Source of the DNA: Heliocidaris erythrogramma
Lineage: Eukaryota; Echinodermata; Echinoidea; Camarodonta; Echinometridae
Direction: 5' to 3'
NCBI GenBank assembly: GCA_025617745.1
Contig: CM046871.1
Span: forward strand, 31,813,579 to 31,877,578
Length of the DNA stretch: 64,000 bases
The notes below the pieces were generated by a model, which did no database searches, was not told the DNA's origin, and saw only the letters and a list, made by a program, of their open reading frames with translations. Position 1 is the stretch's first letter. The number at the start of each line of letters is the position of its first letter. Made by a program: the position numbers and the translations under genes. Shown in pieces: positions 24,314-38,500 of this stretch.

Positions 24314-26367
24314 GAGCCATAGTAATAGGAAATACATGTCCGTACTTTTTTAATCCAAACGTGTTATTGGCATGATTGGAGACAACTGACGTTTGGCCAT
24401 CTGATCATTTTTATAGTGATTTTCATTGTTCTGGCATGCAATTAGATCAAATATCAATCTTTCCATTCATTATAGTCTCGTGCGATTTCATCCTACCATT
24501 GTTTTACTCCTGGGTACGGGACGGCAGAGGTTACTGAATGTCAGTAATAATAAACCGGTCCATGAACCGTTTGCCAGCTGTATATAGAAAGATTTCCCTT
24601 CCCTTTTTCCCCTTCGCCCTCATGCAAGTCACCCCAATAATACTTATAAAGACGTGCATGTATTTTTTTACAGCCCTGGAAAAAATCATTATACCAACCT
24701 CCTTTCGTAGCGGTAATATATTACGTTATTTTATTACTTTATAACTTTTATATTATATCTTGTATATTACTATTATGAACATCGACATGATGTTCGAAAA
24801 GTGAAAGTTAAGCCCAAAACGAACACGAATATATAAATGTAATGCTCGCATAATTATGGTGAAAATAAATACATACACAATCTGACTAAAATAAAAGAAA
24901 AATCACACCTATAATTGCTCATTTTCATCCCATATCAGCAGATAGTTGCGAAGTTTATGATGTCAATAAAACTTAATATACCATCTTTTCCTTACGAATA
25001 AGAAGCATCGAGTATATGCATCGGAACAATACTAATTCAATATCCCATAAAATGTTTCACAACAATAAATCGTCATCTCACGAAAAGACAGTATACGCCT
25101 TAAAACTTAAAGACCATGCAGTATGATTTCATGCATGCATTTCCATAAGCGGGCATGCTATAATGTTGATTCATTTGGTAAACCCTGATTTATAATTTGC
25201 GTTTCTAGAAGTCCGTAACCATGGTAACTATGCCACTTACTGGAAGTGTTTTGTGTACTTTTAATTACTACTTGCTCCCTCTCCAAGATGCATATACATG
25301 TATTCTGTGTCATGTTTCACTTAAGCCCACCACACAGTATACGATCGGTCTGCAATCCGATTTCGGAAGAAAATGTAATAGCATTTGATATAAACATTTG
25401 AACATGTAAAATAGTTCTAAAGTTCTAAATAGTCATATATAGATGGTCAAATAAAAAATACCGCCAATTGTGAGCTTTCTAGTCGTAGGAAAGCCCAATT
25501 CGGCTCCGAGTCGTAGTGACGTCAGAGCATGCAGTTCTACGATTGTCTACGATTATAAACTAATTTGGCCCTTATTCCGGGTATAAAGCTGACAGCGCAC
25601 CGAAATCCTATGTTTATTATTCATATTATTGTTCAGAACCTGAATCAGGTAGATTTTATTTGTGAAAATGCCCATATTTAATGCTATTGCGATTTATTTC
25701 CGAAAGCGTACAGTGTACCGCGGGATTTAAACATCAAAGTATACGATCCTTAGTTTCACAATCATTCATGATCAGTGAATTAAAAAGACCTCTTATAATT
25801 ATTCATATCATATGTACTGTATCCCAGATTCACAAGTTACCTACTCTTGCCTGTTACTTGGTAACACTAATTTTTATACTCCTTAATACATATACTCTCT
25901 GAATCTACCACACTACTTTCATATCTATTTTACTTTATAAACATTGCATGCAGGGGTGTCACTAAAAAGAAATAATGGGGGAGGGTGTGTCCGGGAAATT
26001 GTAAGTTTAGATATCACAAGAGCAAAGGTGAAATAAAAAAAGAAATGGCCTCAAGTTGTAATCGTGTTAAAACGCTTCTCAGATTGAATAAACAAATTGT
26101 AACAAAAAGATTTTTAAAAGAAAAGTCAACAAAGGTAAGAATGTTTCTCAAATAATCGGATACAAAAGAGTTGCCGATAAGAATGTATTATTAGATATTA
26201 AAATAGGTTGTCAATCTCCACCTAAAGAAATCACGGATTTTCCGACAGCACCGACACCCGCCCCCCCCCCTTCTGTTTTTGTTTTTGTTTAGTGACGACC
26301 GTCATAGCATAGTTTTACATACGTTTACAAACTAAGAGCTAATCTTCATTCTACATTCTTAATCTTA

Positions 26368-26373
26368 TTTTAT
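26368..26373 (-). terminator. Candidate polyadenylation signal of the SLC6 gene
   Basis: AATAAA on the minus strand about 70 bases downstream of the SLC6 stop codon. Position fits a short 3' UTR; motif only. Confidence 0.5.
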
Positions 26374-26441
26374 TCCTTTCTTGGAGAAATAAATTCCTAT
26401 CTAATCGTCCATAGTCATCTGACTTGGAGGATTCATCGAAA

Positions 26442-26534
26442 TCATAGTAGCTCCAGATCTACATTGCCTTTCTTGTCTGTCGAGACGTCTTGTTGGATCT
26501 CTGGAACCCTTGACGTAGTCCCGTCTATCCATCG
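26442..26534 (-). CDS. SLC6: SLC6 last exon, cytosolic tail and stop
   Basis: In the frame forced by the preceding phase-0 junction the exon reads [30 protein letters not shown] and TGA. The acceptor is TTTCAG. A longer frame across the same bases ([16 protein letters not shown]) is out of phase and should not be used. Confidence 0.8.
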   Translation of the reverse strand, partial: RWIDGTTSRVPEIQQDVSTDKKGNVDLELL

Positions 26535-29500
26535 CTGAAATGATTATCAATGAAAGAATTTGAAAACTTGAGAGTCCATATACGATCAAACAACAAATAC
26601 TCAAAAACCCATTCCTGTGGAGATAAATTAAATTTCTTCCATTACAGCGCCTGCTCCCTTGAATGTTGCCAACGGAAATATGGCGCCATCACAGGGCGCA
26701 TTGTAAATAACGTGAACCAACATCATCATCATTGAAAATTACGTCTTTTCTCCTTTGAATCTTCTAGTATCAATACAAAAGCAGCTTGAGGAGAAATATA
26801 ATCTACCAAGTGCCTTCAAGCCACGTTACTTTTGCGTTTGAAGGTTTTGTATTCTAAAAAAACGTACGCTGAAAATTAGGATAGATTACTATTACAATCT
26901 GTAAGTGTTCAGTAAGATTTTTGTTTAAATTTTTATCTCACCATTACATGCTTTAGATGTTAACCCATAGACTACGGGAACCGGGTGGTTCCTGTATTGA
27001 GCCTATGAGAGTTAAGGAATTCAGTAGTCAACGGGTTAAACCTTTCGCCCTTTCATGACAGGAATGATTCAAGGGCTAAATTGGTTAAATTTTGTCACAG
27101 TCTTCAAATTGGCAACAAAAATATTTTTCTTTTAATGCTACATGGTTTTAATAGATTGTAATGTCTTTGAAAACAACATACACGGTTAAGAACTTTGTCA
27201 AAAGTGATTTTGAACCTCTCAATGTGTTGCCAATTCAGTTTATTTAAGGCTTATTTTCCTTTTTGAAATTCCTGGCATCAAACGCAATATCGTCATGCTA
27301 CAAAAGTGGAAACTGTGTGTTTGCTCTGTCTACTCATGCATCTGGTATATTTTTAGGGCTTTGAATCAACAGTTATTGAGCCAAACCACATGGTTTGACT
27401 CTCGGGCACGGGCCGGAAGTGCCCCCCCCCCCGGATCCGCCAATGGGTTAAAATGTTAAAAAAGATTACCTCAATCAGTGACCCGTTGCTCTTGAAGACG
27501 AACTGGTATAAGAAGAGAATCGGGATGGTAACCATGGATAAGAGGGCCATGATCCACCCCATCATGTACCCCCACCAGGGATATACGTAATCATCCTCAT
27601 ACTTCAGGGGCTTGTAGTACACTAAACTGTAGATGAATATGGTCTGCAGAAAAATTATGGAGACAAAAAATAGGAGTAAAGAAAAGAGCTCCCAATAATA
27701 AAGCTAGATCCAAGCTTGCCAGGATCGAGGGGAAGGGGCTGGAATGTCTAAAACCATCAAAATCCAGCGCAAAATCCCTTGGAAGCATATAGTTCAAGGA
27801 GTAAAACCCTTTTTAATGAATGGAAACGGGGAGGGGAGACTCCTTATCCGAGTCCGCGTACATAAAATAAAGAAATCATTGTTTTTTTATTGCAAAAAGG
27901 GGGCTCTGTCATTGTCATGGGCGAGAAAATATATGGTATACGAGGATATCTGTCAAACCAAGTCACATGTTGAATGTGTTCACTTCACGAAGTACATTTT
28001 TAATTGCTTAAGGGGCATTTTTCATAATTGGAGTGGCATAGTTGTTTATTCAGTATAGTGTATATGGTCCAATACAGACCAAATTCAGATGGTAATGTTC
28101 GGTAGTAACTTAATCAGTAATATCTTCCCCTTTTTTTTTCGTCTTCTTCTTCTTCTTTTATAGACAGATCAGACTTTTATAGACCTGGACCCCGTCTTAT
28201 AAACAGTTGCGATTGTATGAAATCGATCGCAACTTGAAACTAGAAATATCACTGAAGATGATGATTAATACCCCCGCCCCGTGACAACAGCCTTTCTTGA
28301 CTTTTGGTCGAAAACTGAGGAAGTAGTTCGATCCGCAAGATTTTTCCCTGATTTACTGCCATAGATATGCCGTTTCCATGGCAACGCAGCTTCCGACACA
28401 TCAAAAAAATATGTTGTACACATCTTCCCAGTAAGACCAATGTGTGTACCAAATTTCATGACTTTCGGTCAAAAACTGAGGAAGTAGTTCGATCCGCAAG
28501 GTGTTTCCTTGATTTTCGGCCATAAATATGCCGTTACCATGGCAACGCAGATTCTGACTCATCCGAAAAATATGTCTTGCACATCTTCCCACCAAGACCA
28601 ATGTGTGTACCAAATTTCATGACTTTCGGTCAAAAACTGAGGAAGTAGTTTGATCCGCAATGTGTTTCCTTGATTTTCTGCCATAAATATGCCGTTACCA
28701 TGGCAACGCAGATTCCGACTCATCCGAAAAATATGTTTTGCACATCTTCCCACCAAGACCAATGTGTGTACCAAATTTCATGACTTTCGGTCAAAAACTG
28801 AGGAAGTAGTTCGATCTGCAATGTGTTTCCTTGATTTTCTGCCATAAATATGCCGTTACCATGGCAACGCAGATTCCGACTCATCCGAAAAACATGTCTT
28901 GCACATCTTCCCACCAAGACCAATGTGTGTACCAAATTTCATGACTTTCGGTCAAAAACTGAGGAAGTAGTTCGATCTGCAATGTGTTTCCTTGATTTTC
29001 TGCCATAAATATGCCGTTACCATGGCAACGCAGATTCCGACTCATCCGAAAAATATGTCTTGCGCATCTTCCCACCAAGACCAATGTGTGTACCAAATTT
29101 CATGACTTTCGGTCAAAAACTGAGGAAGTAGTTCGATCCGCAAGATTTGCAACGGACCGACCGACCGCCCGCCCGCCCGACCGCCCGACCGCCCAACCAT
29201 CGACTGATTCCTATAATACCCCCTTCAAACTTCGTTTGGCGGGGGTATAATTAATCGCAACTATGTACTGATCGAGATACGAGTTCGTAAGGTTGCGATT
29301 GATTGGATGACTTGCGATCAATGCTGATCAATCGCAATTCTGTAGTTTTAGTTTGTGGTATACATGTACCACAAACTGGATTACTTAGGATAAAAACATT
29401 AAGCCTGCTAGAAAGTTTTGAATCGTACCGTTTCCAAAGAAGAATCACTATCTCCATGCACACCACCAACTCACCCCGGCAAACAGAGGTGTTATGAACA

Positions 29501-32500
29501 TCCATGCAGCCAGCATGTAAGGTCGTATCCACCCCTGCCCGATCATCATAATGATGTCTTGCATGTATCGCTTACCTCCTGGCCAAACAAAAAAGGAAGT
29601 ATGAAAGAATAAACCGTCTGTTAAGAGCCAGAGGGTGTTATAACCCAATAATAATAATGAATAATAATAATAATAATAATAGTAATACTACTACTACTAC
29701 TAATAATAATGTAATAATAATAATAATAATAATAATAATGTCTTGTTTACCCAGGGTAGCCTCATCCGTACTAAATACTGTTCTCCCTGAGGGCCCTGCA
29801 TATTATTACCCCAGCATTAGCATGGCAACCGTAGGAATAAATCCTACCAGGTACCCACTTACTACACCTAGGTCGAGTGTGGCAAATGTGGCAAATGTTG
29901 ATTAATGTCTTGTCAAAGGACGTTAGTGCCGTGGCAGGGATACCATGTACACTGTTTAATGATAGGTGTTAACATCCTTCTACCTCTGACCAGTAGAGAG
30001 ACTTTAGTATACGAGACGAGAGATGGTGGTACAGCCATGGTCCAACTAGAGTCCCTTTATCTATAAAGGGACTCTAGGTCCAACCAGAGCCATCCTTTCA
30101 GTTGGGCACAACATGGCGCATGTTCATTTGTTGCCTGCTTGCCTAGCAAAGCAACATGCGCCGAAAACCTACTAGAAACGAGTTGGCCAAACTCTGTGTA
30201 TTCTGGCTCTTGGCCCAATTGTAGCTCACGAAGTGGCACCGATCCATCTTTAGGATTGAAGGGGGCAAAATAATGTACAAGCGTAGGGGCAGAAAGCTCC
30301 TACCCCACCCCCACTAAAGAGAAGTTGGGTTCTGGTAAAGGTGTTCAATAATTTGTGAGCTTTTTAATCATGTTATTTCCATGTGAAAGAATATCATAGT
30401 ACAAATTAATGCCCCCTGACAAGAACTGTTCTTCAAATGCCCTGATATGACGAGAAATGAATAAATTGTATAAATCAAATGTCATGCCACATGTCTCTGT
30501 CATTTCTGTGTGCAATTATTGCTGTTCATTGGATGTGATTTTCAGCAAGATTTAGTCAAAATTCATATTATTTTGTGATTTCAAAACCTCAAATTTTCAT
30601 GCACTACATAATATTATCTTTCACAGTGCAATTGCATAACAAGCACTCAACTTTATCTTTAAACAAGCCTTGTTCTCTACAAGGTGTACCTACCGTATAC
30701 CCATCCTATGACTATACTCTCACATAAAGCTATCCAGAGTAGAACAAATCCACTGGATGCATAGAAGTCGAAGAGCTGAAAGATGTACATGCCGCCCTGT
30801 AGAAGAAAGGACAATGGAAAAAATGACGCAAGGCACTGTGGGGAAAAAGAAATTAAAGGGATACTCAACCGCATATTGTGGACGTTTTTATACCGTGATC
30901 GTTACGTGATCTTGCCGTTGCCACGCGGGGCGCTAACTTCAGACAGACTGGTCGCCGCGCAACATATACGCTCCGCCTGAGCTTGAGCTTGAGCTCTCTC
31001 GTGCGAGATTCGGTCGGCTTCGTGCAGTCCGAAAGGTAATCCCAGCAGTCCGATGGACGCGTTCGACGCACAAACTTTGATTACAAGTGAATGGGGCTTG
31101 CGCAATCCAGACTTCTCCACGGCCGCCTGGTGGCGTATCCCTCTAATTTACATACATCACTGATCAATTACCCCCCAAAAAATCTTCCAAATTCTATTTC
31201 TTCGTCGTAAATATAATAAGGGCTAGAAAAGAATATAATTAGATACAGAAAATCCTGCGTTTTCTATGTCAAATAATTGTTTTCAAAAACGGATCACTTA
31301 ATGAATAGAAATTCCTTTGCACATGAGGCGCCATTCGCTGACGTATGGTAGCGTCATTGAACGCTGCGGTCTTTGACGCGGCATGCGAGAGCGATATCAT
31401 AAATTGAGTGATTGTAAAATGAACAGTGTAAACGATGCGTTGAATTAGTGGCGTATTGGGCTACTGGCGCAGGTATTAACGCAATCCAAATGATGCCTCA
31501 TGTGCAACTTACCATATATACACGCATTAAATTAATTACCGACTTCTGACTTACATACGTAACCATAGGGATTCCCGCCATACAGAAGAATAGACAGCAG
31601 CCTGCGCAGAAGAACTCTCGTCGATGTCCTTTCAGGAGTGTCTTCGGGAAGATGTCGACGATCGTCGTCACGAAGCCTTCGACGACTACAAACTGAGTTA
31701 GGGGAAATTCACAAATAAGGGGGTGGGGTTAAGAGGGGAAACGAAACAAGCATGAATGAACATATGACAAAAACAGATTTAAAAAAAATCATTTTACATA
31801 ACCATGATAACGCCAAACCTTGTACCGGATACAAAATGAGAACTGATACCAAAGTTACACAACCAATTCGACTCACATCAAACAATTTTACAACGACAAT
31901 TTATCGATTGGCTTTTCGGGGATCGGTCGGGGACTATTTGGGTACACTACACGACAAAGTGAAATCTAGTCATTTTTTCTAGTCATGTTTATCGTGGCTC
32001 TATCGTGGGACTCGTCGGTGTGTCTTGGGGTATGATGAATAAAAAAATATGAGTTACGATTATCTTTTTACCGATTTGCAAACATGGATGATTGTTCGAA
32101 TAGTTGAGCAGTATTCACGATTGGCAGTAGTTGTATGAATTGTTATCATCCTCGATATATTCATTATCGTGGATCATATTGGCGGTGGTGATTATTCAGG
32201 ATGGAACTCGATGGCGTATCCAGACATTGATCGAATAAAAAGGGAGCTTTACTTACCACGCTGTCGATGCCGAGGAAGAGAAGACACAAGAAGAAGAGGA
32301 TGGCCCAGAGGGTGGAGAGAGGCATCTCAGTGATGGCTTCCGGGTAGGCGATGAACCCTAGACCTGGACCTAAACATCAGGAATAACGCAAAAACTGTAT
32401 GATATGACCTTGTGGATGACACGACCGTATGCCCCACTGGCGGAAAATAAGAGGGCACAACTGAATCGTGCCCCTCGAAACTCAAGAGGCATATCATTCT

Positions 32501-35500
32501 GCACAACGCCAAAAAAGTGCCCCTATTAAATTTTAAACCAAAAAGGGGAACCGGAAAATGTGATAACCCATTTTTTTCTTTCCTTTTTTAAACTTGTCAT
32601 TTCTGTGGGGTTGAATTGTGCTCCGCCCCCTTTTTTCATATCAAATCCTGGATCCACCCCTGATACGCCCTACAATGTTTATTTCTTTTTCATAAACTGC
32701 GGGTTCCTATACAGATATCACAGGTATGATACAACAAATTTATTAAAAAATCAATTTATTCCTACCTGATTTTGCGACCTCACCGACGAGTTTGCCCTGT
32801 TTCCCCGCCATAAATCCAAGCACAGCGAAAATAACAAGCCCTGAATAGAGACTGGTGGCGCTGTTTGTCAACGAATACAACAAAGTGTCCCTACATATGT
32901 CAAATTAGATGAAAAAGGAAAAACAAATTAGTTGGATAAGTTTCAAACTCACTTGCTATGTGAACATCAAGCAGACACTAAACAAATAAAAACAGAGCGC
33001 AGCGAAGATGACAAGCCCCGACCGCAGGCTGGTGGCGCTATTCGCAAACGAATACATGAATAACAGTGAACCGCCGCGCCTGCGCGATGTAGTGTCCCAC
33101 CTCATTACCATTCAATAAGAATTAATTGCGGATGCGCTGTGGTGTAGTGGATTGGGGTTCTCGTCTTTGGATCTGAGGGTCGCGGGTTCGAACCCTACTA
33201 TGTCTGGTGTTTATGTCCTTGGGCAAGGCATTTTATCCGCTCGCTTTTTTTTACCCATGAGTGATGGGAACCTTGGTCGGGTGTTAACTAAGCCGTGAGC
33301 GTCATACCTCGGTAATGTATTCATTTTTATGATTTTCATTATTAATGAAAACCTTTTCAGCGTCTCAAAAGTAAACTTATTAAATGCATTCCGTACAAAT
33401 TCACATTTTGTATGAACTAGACCTAAAAATCATCTTTGAAATGAAAGCTCTGAGTGGTTAGCACTCGCATGAGGCACAGACAGTTATTCCTGTAAGTTAG
33501 GCCCACCCAGGGCACCGTTACTATCCTTGGCTGCGAAAAAAAACCTGTGGGACTACACACTAACGAGAGTCTACGGCGACTCCCTTAAATCATTGCTGGG
33601 GGCACAAATGCGCGCAGTTTTATCAGGTTTTACCTGTGTAATTTTGTTTAGGTGTCTTGCCTTATCATATCATGCTGTTCTTGCACCCATTGCGTCCAAG
33701 AAAATGAAAATATCTGATTTTGGTTCTTGCTTCCTTTTTTTTAGCAGCATGAGGTACACATCAGACTTGCGAAAATTTTGGCTTGATAGCCTACTGACAC
33801 ATGATTTAAACGGTTGATATTGTTTATCCCGGTGTTTATCGGTTTGTACAGTTTCTTTATGTTGTAATGTATTCTATGTAAAACTATTCTATGTATTCTG
33901 TATCTCTGTATCCTCTTTTCATTGTATATACACTTATATGTATGTTGTATTCCTCACCATATTCTTGTCAAACTTGTCTATGGACCTCTGTCGTGTGCAG
34001 ATGAGTCTGAAATAAAGTCTTGAATTGAAAATTGAATTGAATTGAATTGAAATTGAATTATCGTCTCACTCACGGTCACTGTCTATCACGTTTCCTTGAT
34101 ATATACATATATTGCCATAGAGCTCGAGCTCTAGGCCGCGCCGGCGATTGTTATGCAGATTACGTACAGCTCGCAAAATAGTTTTGATCCGTTGCGCGCG
34201 CGGGGATACGATAACTCAATAGATACTATGTTGCGGTGCTTTTTCGTACACTCCATGCACAGGCCAATGACGGTACGTGTATATAAAGGGCTGTACCTTC
34301 GGCGCTGTAAAATAAAAAAAAAATAATTAAAAAAATTAATTAAAAAGAAATCAGATGCACCTGTGACCTGTGGAATTCAATAGGAAATCGCATATTACTT
34401 AGATGAAGATTCGCTGAAAGTTTGGTGAACTGAAATGGAACCATTCAAACGTTAGAGCACTAACAAACAAACAAACGAACAAACAAGCTGTGACATATCG
34501 CCCCTGTATGTAAGTGACGTCACAATGCGAGACATTCAAATGAGTTCAAACATGACGCCCAAGCAGTAGTGACCTTTTATGTTACATGGTGTCAGAAGTG
34601 GTTGATTAATCCAGGACCCGATTCAATTTTTGAACAATCAGTGCAAAATTTGTGAAAGCACAGGACTGAACTACGGATTTGTTGCTTGGGAAAGCAGTTT
34701 GGAGCCTTTTGAGGACATATAATTGGACTTCAAAAGCCGTCTGTCGCCACCATCGCAGTATTGTGAGTACCGAGTATCTAGTACGGTCCCATATATAGCT
34801 GAATGTGTTAGTAGATAAGATTGTAAATGAACGAAAGATTACAATAATGGCGTCCAGTGACAAACCATGTATGAATTGGCAAGCCAAAGACCTGAACGGC
34901 GAATGGAAACGATTCAAACAACACTGTCAGTTTACATTTGGTGGTCCCCTGTCAACCAAATCCGAGAAAGAAAAGGTCAACTACCTAATGACATACATCG
35001 GGGACAAAGGGCGAGAAATTTATCTGACATTTCAATGGGGAACAGTCACACGCCCGGATGGTACACAAGTCCCTGAAAAAGACACACTGAATGGTGTATA
35101 TCACAAGTATGAGGCGTATGTGCAGCCCCAAAAGAATGAAATAAGGGCAACTGTGAATTACCACAAGCGCAAACAAGTGGATGGGGAAAAGTTTGATAAC
35201 TTTGTGACGGATCTTAAACTTCTTGTGAAAGACTGCCATTACCAGGAAGAAGATCGAATGGTCCGTGATGCAATAGTTCTCAGGTCCTCCCACAAGTCTG
35301 TCATGGAAAAATGTCTGGATAAAGGAGATGAACTGACGCTGGATATGGCGATTGCTATTGGCCAGAATTATGAAAGCGCTCAAGATAGCATGAAAGCAAT
35401 CAACGACGAGGTGGATAAAGTTCACTCAGTGCATTCCCGGAAACCCCCCAGACAGAAGTTTGCTGACCACAAGAGAGGCAAAGGGAACAACATAAGTGAG

Positions 35501-38500
35501 AGAAACAGAAATCAAAAGAAAAGTGAAGGACTCCCAAAGAGATGCACTAGATGTGGTTATACCAAGCATCACGCTGGAATCTGCCCAGCAAAGGGCCAGA
35601 CATGTGCCAACTGTAACAAGTCGAACCACTTCGCAGCTGTATGCAGGCTTAAAAGGCAGTCTGCACACATGGTGGATGACTTAGATGACAGCTCGACACA
35701 GGATGAATGTCTGGAGGAGCACCACGAAGAAGACTTGATGTACTCAAAACTGTTTGCTGTAGCTGAGGCAAATGAGAATGTAAATTCTATCATGGATGAT
35801 TGGCATGTCAAAGTCAAAATTGGAGAGCAGGAAGTTGATGTGACAGCTCACATAGACACAGGAAGTGCCCGTTCCATCATGCCAATGCATGTGTACAGGA
35901 AAGTGGAACAAAAACCAAAGCTACAGAAGGCTTCAAGGCGGTTTGTTTCCTATTCAGACCATAAGCTAGACCTGCGTGTGGGTGTGCCAAGATGAAAACA
36001 AGGTACAAAGACAATACCACTGAGGTAGACTACTATGTTGTAGAGGCAGAGGGGAAGCCCGTCCTGTTGTCTGGTGCTGACAGCGAGCGTTTACACCTTA
36101 TACAGAGAGTCTCCTCTATTGACGGCTACCCATAGTTGGATGAAACCACAGGCACCCTACCAGGAGTTTGCACATTGAAAATAGATCCAACACACCAACC
36201 GGTGGTCCATCCACCAAGACGCCCACCCCATGCTCTAGCAGAAAAGATTGCAGAAAAGCTAGATGACATGGAACGAAACGGACATATCAAAAAGGTTGAT
36301 GAACCCACAGACTGGGTTAATTCCATGGTAACAGTTGTCAAAGGCGACAAAATCCGTATCTGCATAGACCCAAAGGACTTAAACAAGGCCATACGAAGGG
36401 AACACCACCCGATCCCAACTGTCGAAGAAGTCATCACCTCTCTGCCGGGTGCAAAGGTCTTTACAGTCCTGGATGCAAAGTCTGGATTCCTTCAAATCCA
36501 ACTGGATTACGAGTCTAGTCTTTTGACAACTTTTAACACGCCTAAAGGAAGGTATAGGTGGCTCCGCCTTCCTTTTGGAATCAAGAGCGCCCCAGAAATC
36601 TTCCAGAAGAAAATGGATGAAATGCTAGATGGAATCGATGGGGCAAAGGCCATCATGGACGACATCCTCATAGCAGGAAGAACCAAGAAAGAGCATGACG
36701 CAATCCTCGACGAGGTTCTCAAGAAAGCTAAAGAGTACAATCTGAAGCTCAACATGCAGAAGTGCCAGGTCAGGGAGTCAGAGGTTCGGTATGTTGGTCA
36801 CCTAGTCACTTCAGAGGGACTTAAACCGGATCCTCAAAAGATCACAGCAGTCAAAGGGATGGCAGCTCCAACAAATAAGCGAGAAGTGCAGCAGTTCCTG
36901 GGTTTCGTCCAGTACCTTGCCAAGTTTATACCAGGACTCAGTGAAATTGACAAACCGCTGAGGGATCTGACATTGAAAGACACAGTGTTCACTTGGGGCA
37001 AACCACAGCAGAAGACGTTTGATGCTCTGAAGCGCCTGATCACAGAAGCCCCAGTTCTAGCCTACTACGACGTATCGAAAGACGTTGCAATCCAGTGTGA
37101 CGCAAGCAGTTACGCCTTGGGTGGTGTCCTATTACAAGAGGGTCATCCAGTGGCATACACTTCAAGAGCAATGACAGAAACCGAGACAAGGTACGCTCAG
37201 ATAGAGAAGGAGACGCTCGCCATAGTACACTGCTGCCGCAAATTCCACCACTACATCTTTGGCAAAGATACCAGGGTGGAGTCTGACCACAAGCCCTTGC
37301 AAGCCATCTTCAAGAAACCCTTGTTAGCAGCCCCTATGAGATTGCAAGGTATGTTACTGAGACTCCAGCCATACAGCCTGGAGGTAACATACAAACCCGG
37401 GAAGGAAGTTCCGATCGGAGATGCCTTGAGCAGGATGAACCTTCCAGAAACAGTGCCTGACATGGAGCCATTGTCAGTGAACATGATGGAGCATATACCT
37501 GTGACAGCAGAAAGATATGCTCAATTTCAGACATGCACAGCAAGGGAGTTGAACAAGCTTCATACCATGATCATGAAGGGCTGGTCGGACACAAAGCAAG
37601 AAGTTCCTCACTCCATTCGAGAATACTGGAATGTCCGAGATCAACTCTCAGTCCTTGATGGCATCATCTACAAAGGAATGCGCATCGTAGTTCCTACATC
37701 GATGAGGAAAGAACTCTTGATCAAAATCCATGAGTCACATCAGGGTACTGTCAAGAGCAAGCAAAGAGCAAGAGAAGCTCTCTATTGGCCGGGGATGAGT
37801 CAGCAGATCGAGGACATAGTAGAGAGTTGTCCAGAATGCAGCACCTCCCAGAAAGCCCAGCATGCAGAGGAAATGCTACCCACTAAACATCCTGATCTCC
37901 CGTGGTCCGAAGTTGCTTCTGACTTGTTCGAGTATGGCAGGTCCCAATACCTATTGACTGTGGACTACTACTCCAAGTTCACTGAGGTGGAAGAACTATC
38001 ATCCATTACTAGTGAGTCGGTGATCAAAGCCCTAAAAGCACAGTTCTGTCGGCATGGAATTCCAGAGAAGCTGCGTACAGACAATGGTTCTCAGTACGTA
38101 TCCAGAGAATTTGCAGCGTTTTGTGCAGACTATCAGATTGAACATGAAACATCTTCACCACGACACCTACAGTCAAACGGGGAAGCAGTAAGAGCTGTTC
38201 AAACTGTAAAGGGACTCTGGAAGAAGTGCAAAGACAAACAGCTGGCCCTTCTTGATTACAGGACAACGCCACTAGCCAGTTGTAACTTGTCACCAACAAG
38301 GAACAAGCTACCCACAGCAAGAAAACTGCTCGAACCAAGGCCATACAATCGAGCAGATGTGAAGGAGAGATTCAACAAGGAAAAGGTCCGTCAGACCTTT
38401 TACTACAACAAGAAGGCCTATCAGAACTTGCCTGTACTGAAGCCAGGAGATCCAGTGAGAATGACCCCATTGCCTGGGTCAAAGCAGTGGCTTCCGGGGA

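Larger units (their letters stand above)
15251..26367. other. Intergenic region between ABCC start and SLC6 end
   Basis: About 11 kb upstream of the ABCC start codon and downstream of the SLC6 stop. No coding exon was recognised on either strand. It holds the polypyrimidine block (17430-17668), poly-C tracts (17926-17943, 18011-18025), poly-G (19228-19250), a palindromic minisatellite (19730-19885), poly-C at 22661-22670 and 22811-22822, and a hAT-like MITE (24148-24313). The ABCC promoter should lie at its left end, but no TATA box or initiator could be identified with confidence. Confidence 0.6.

Noticed and set aside
28249..29096. Series of 70-residue minus-strand frames with the same sequence ([11 protein letters not shown])
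   Set aside because: The frame repeats because the DNA repeats every 161 bases and each frame ends within the next unit; no start context or splice logic.
28299..29145. CRISPR-like array
   Set aside because: Repeats are 161 bp and contiguous with no spacers, in an animal genome; it is a tandem satellite.
33129..33205. tRNA gene
   Set aside because: Box A and B are present, but no acceptor stem pairing or 3' half was found and a SINE tail follows; called a SINE.
33527..33817. Plus-strand 96-codon frame upstream of a LINE tail
   Set aside because: No RT motif and no known domain; the start lies in an A-run. Not supported as LINE coding.
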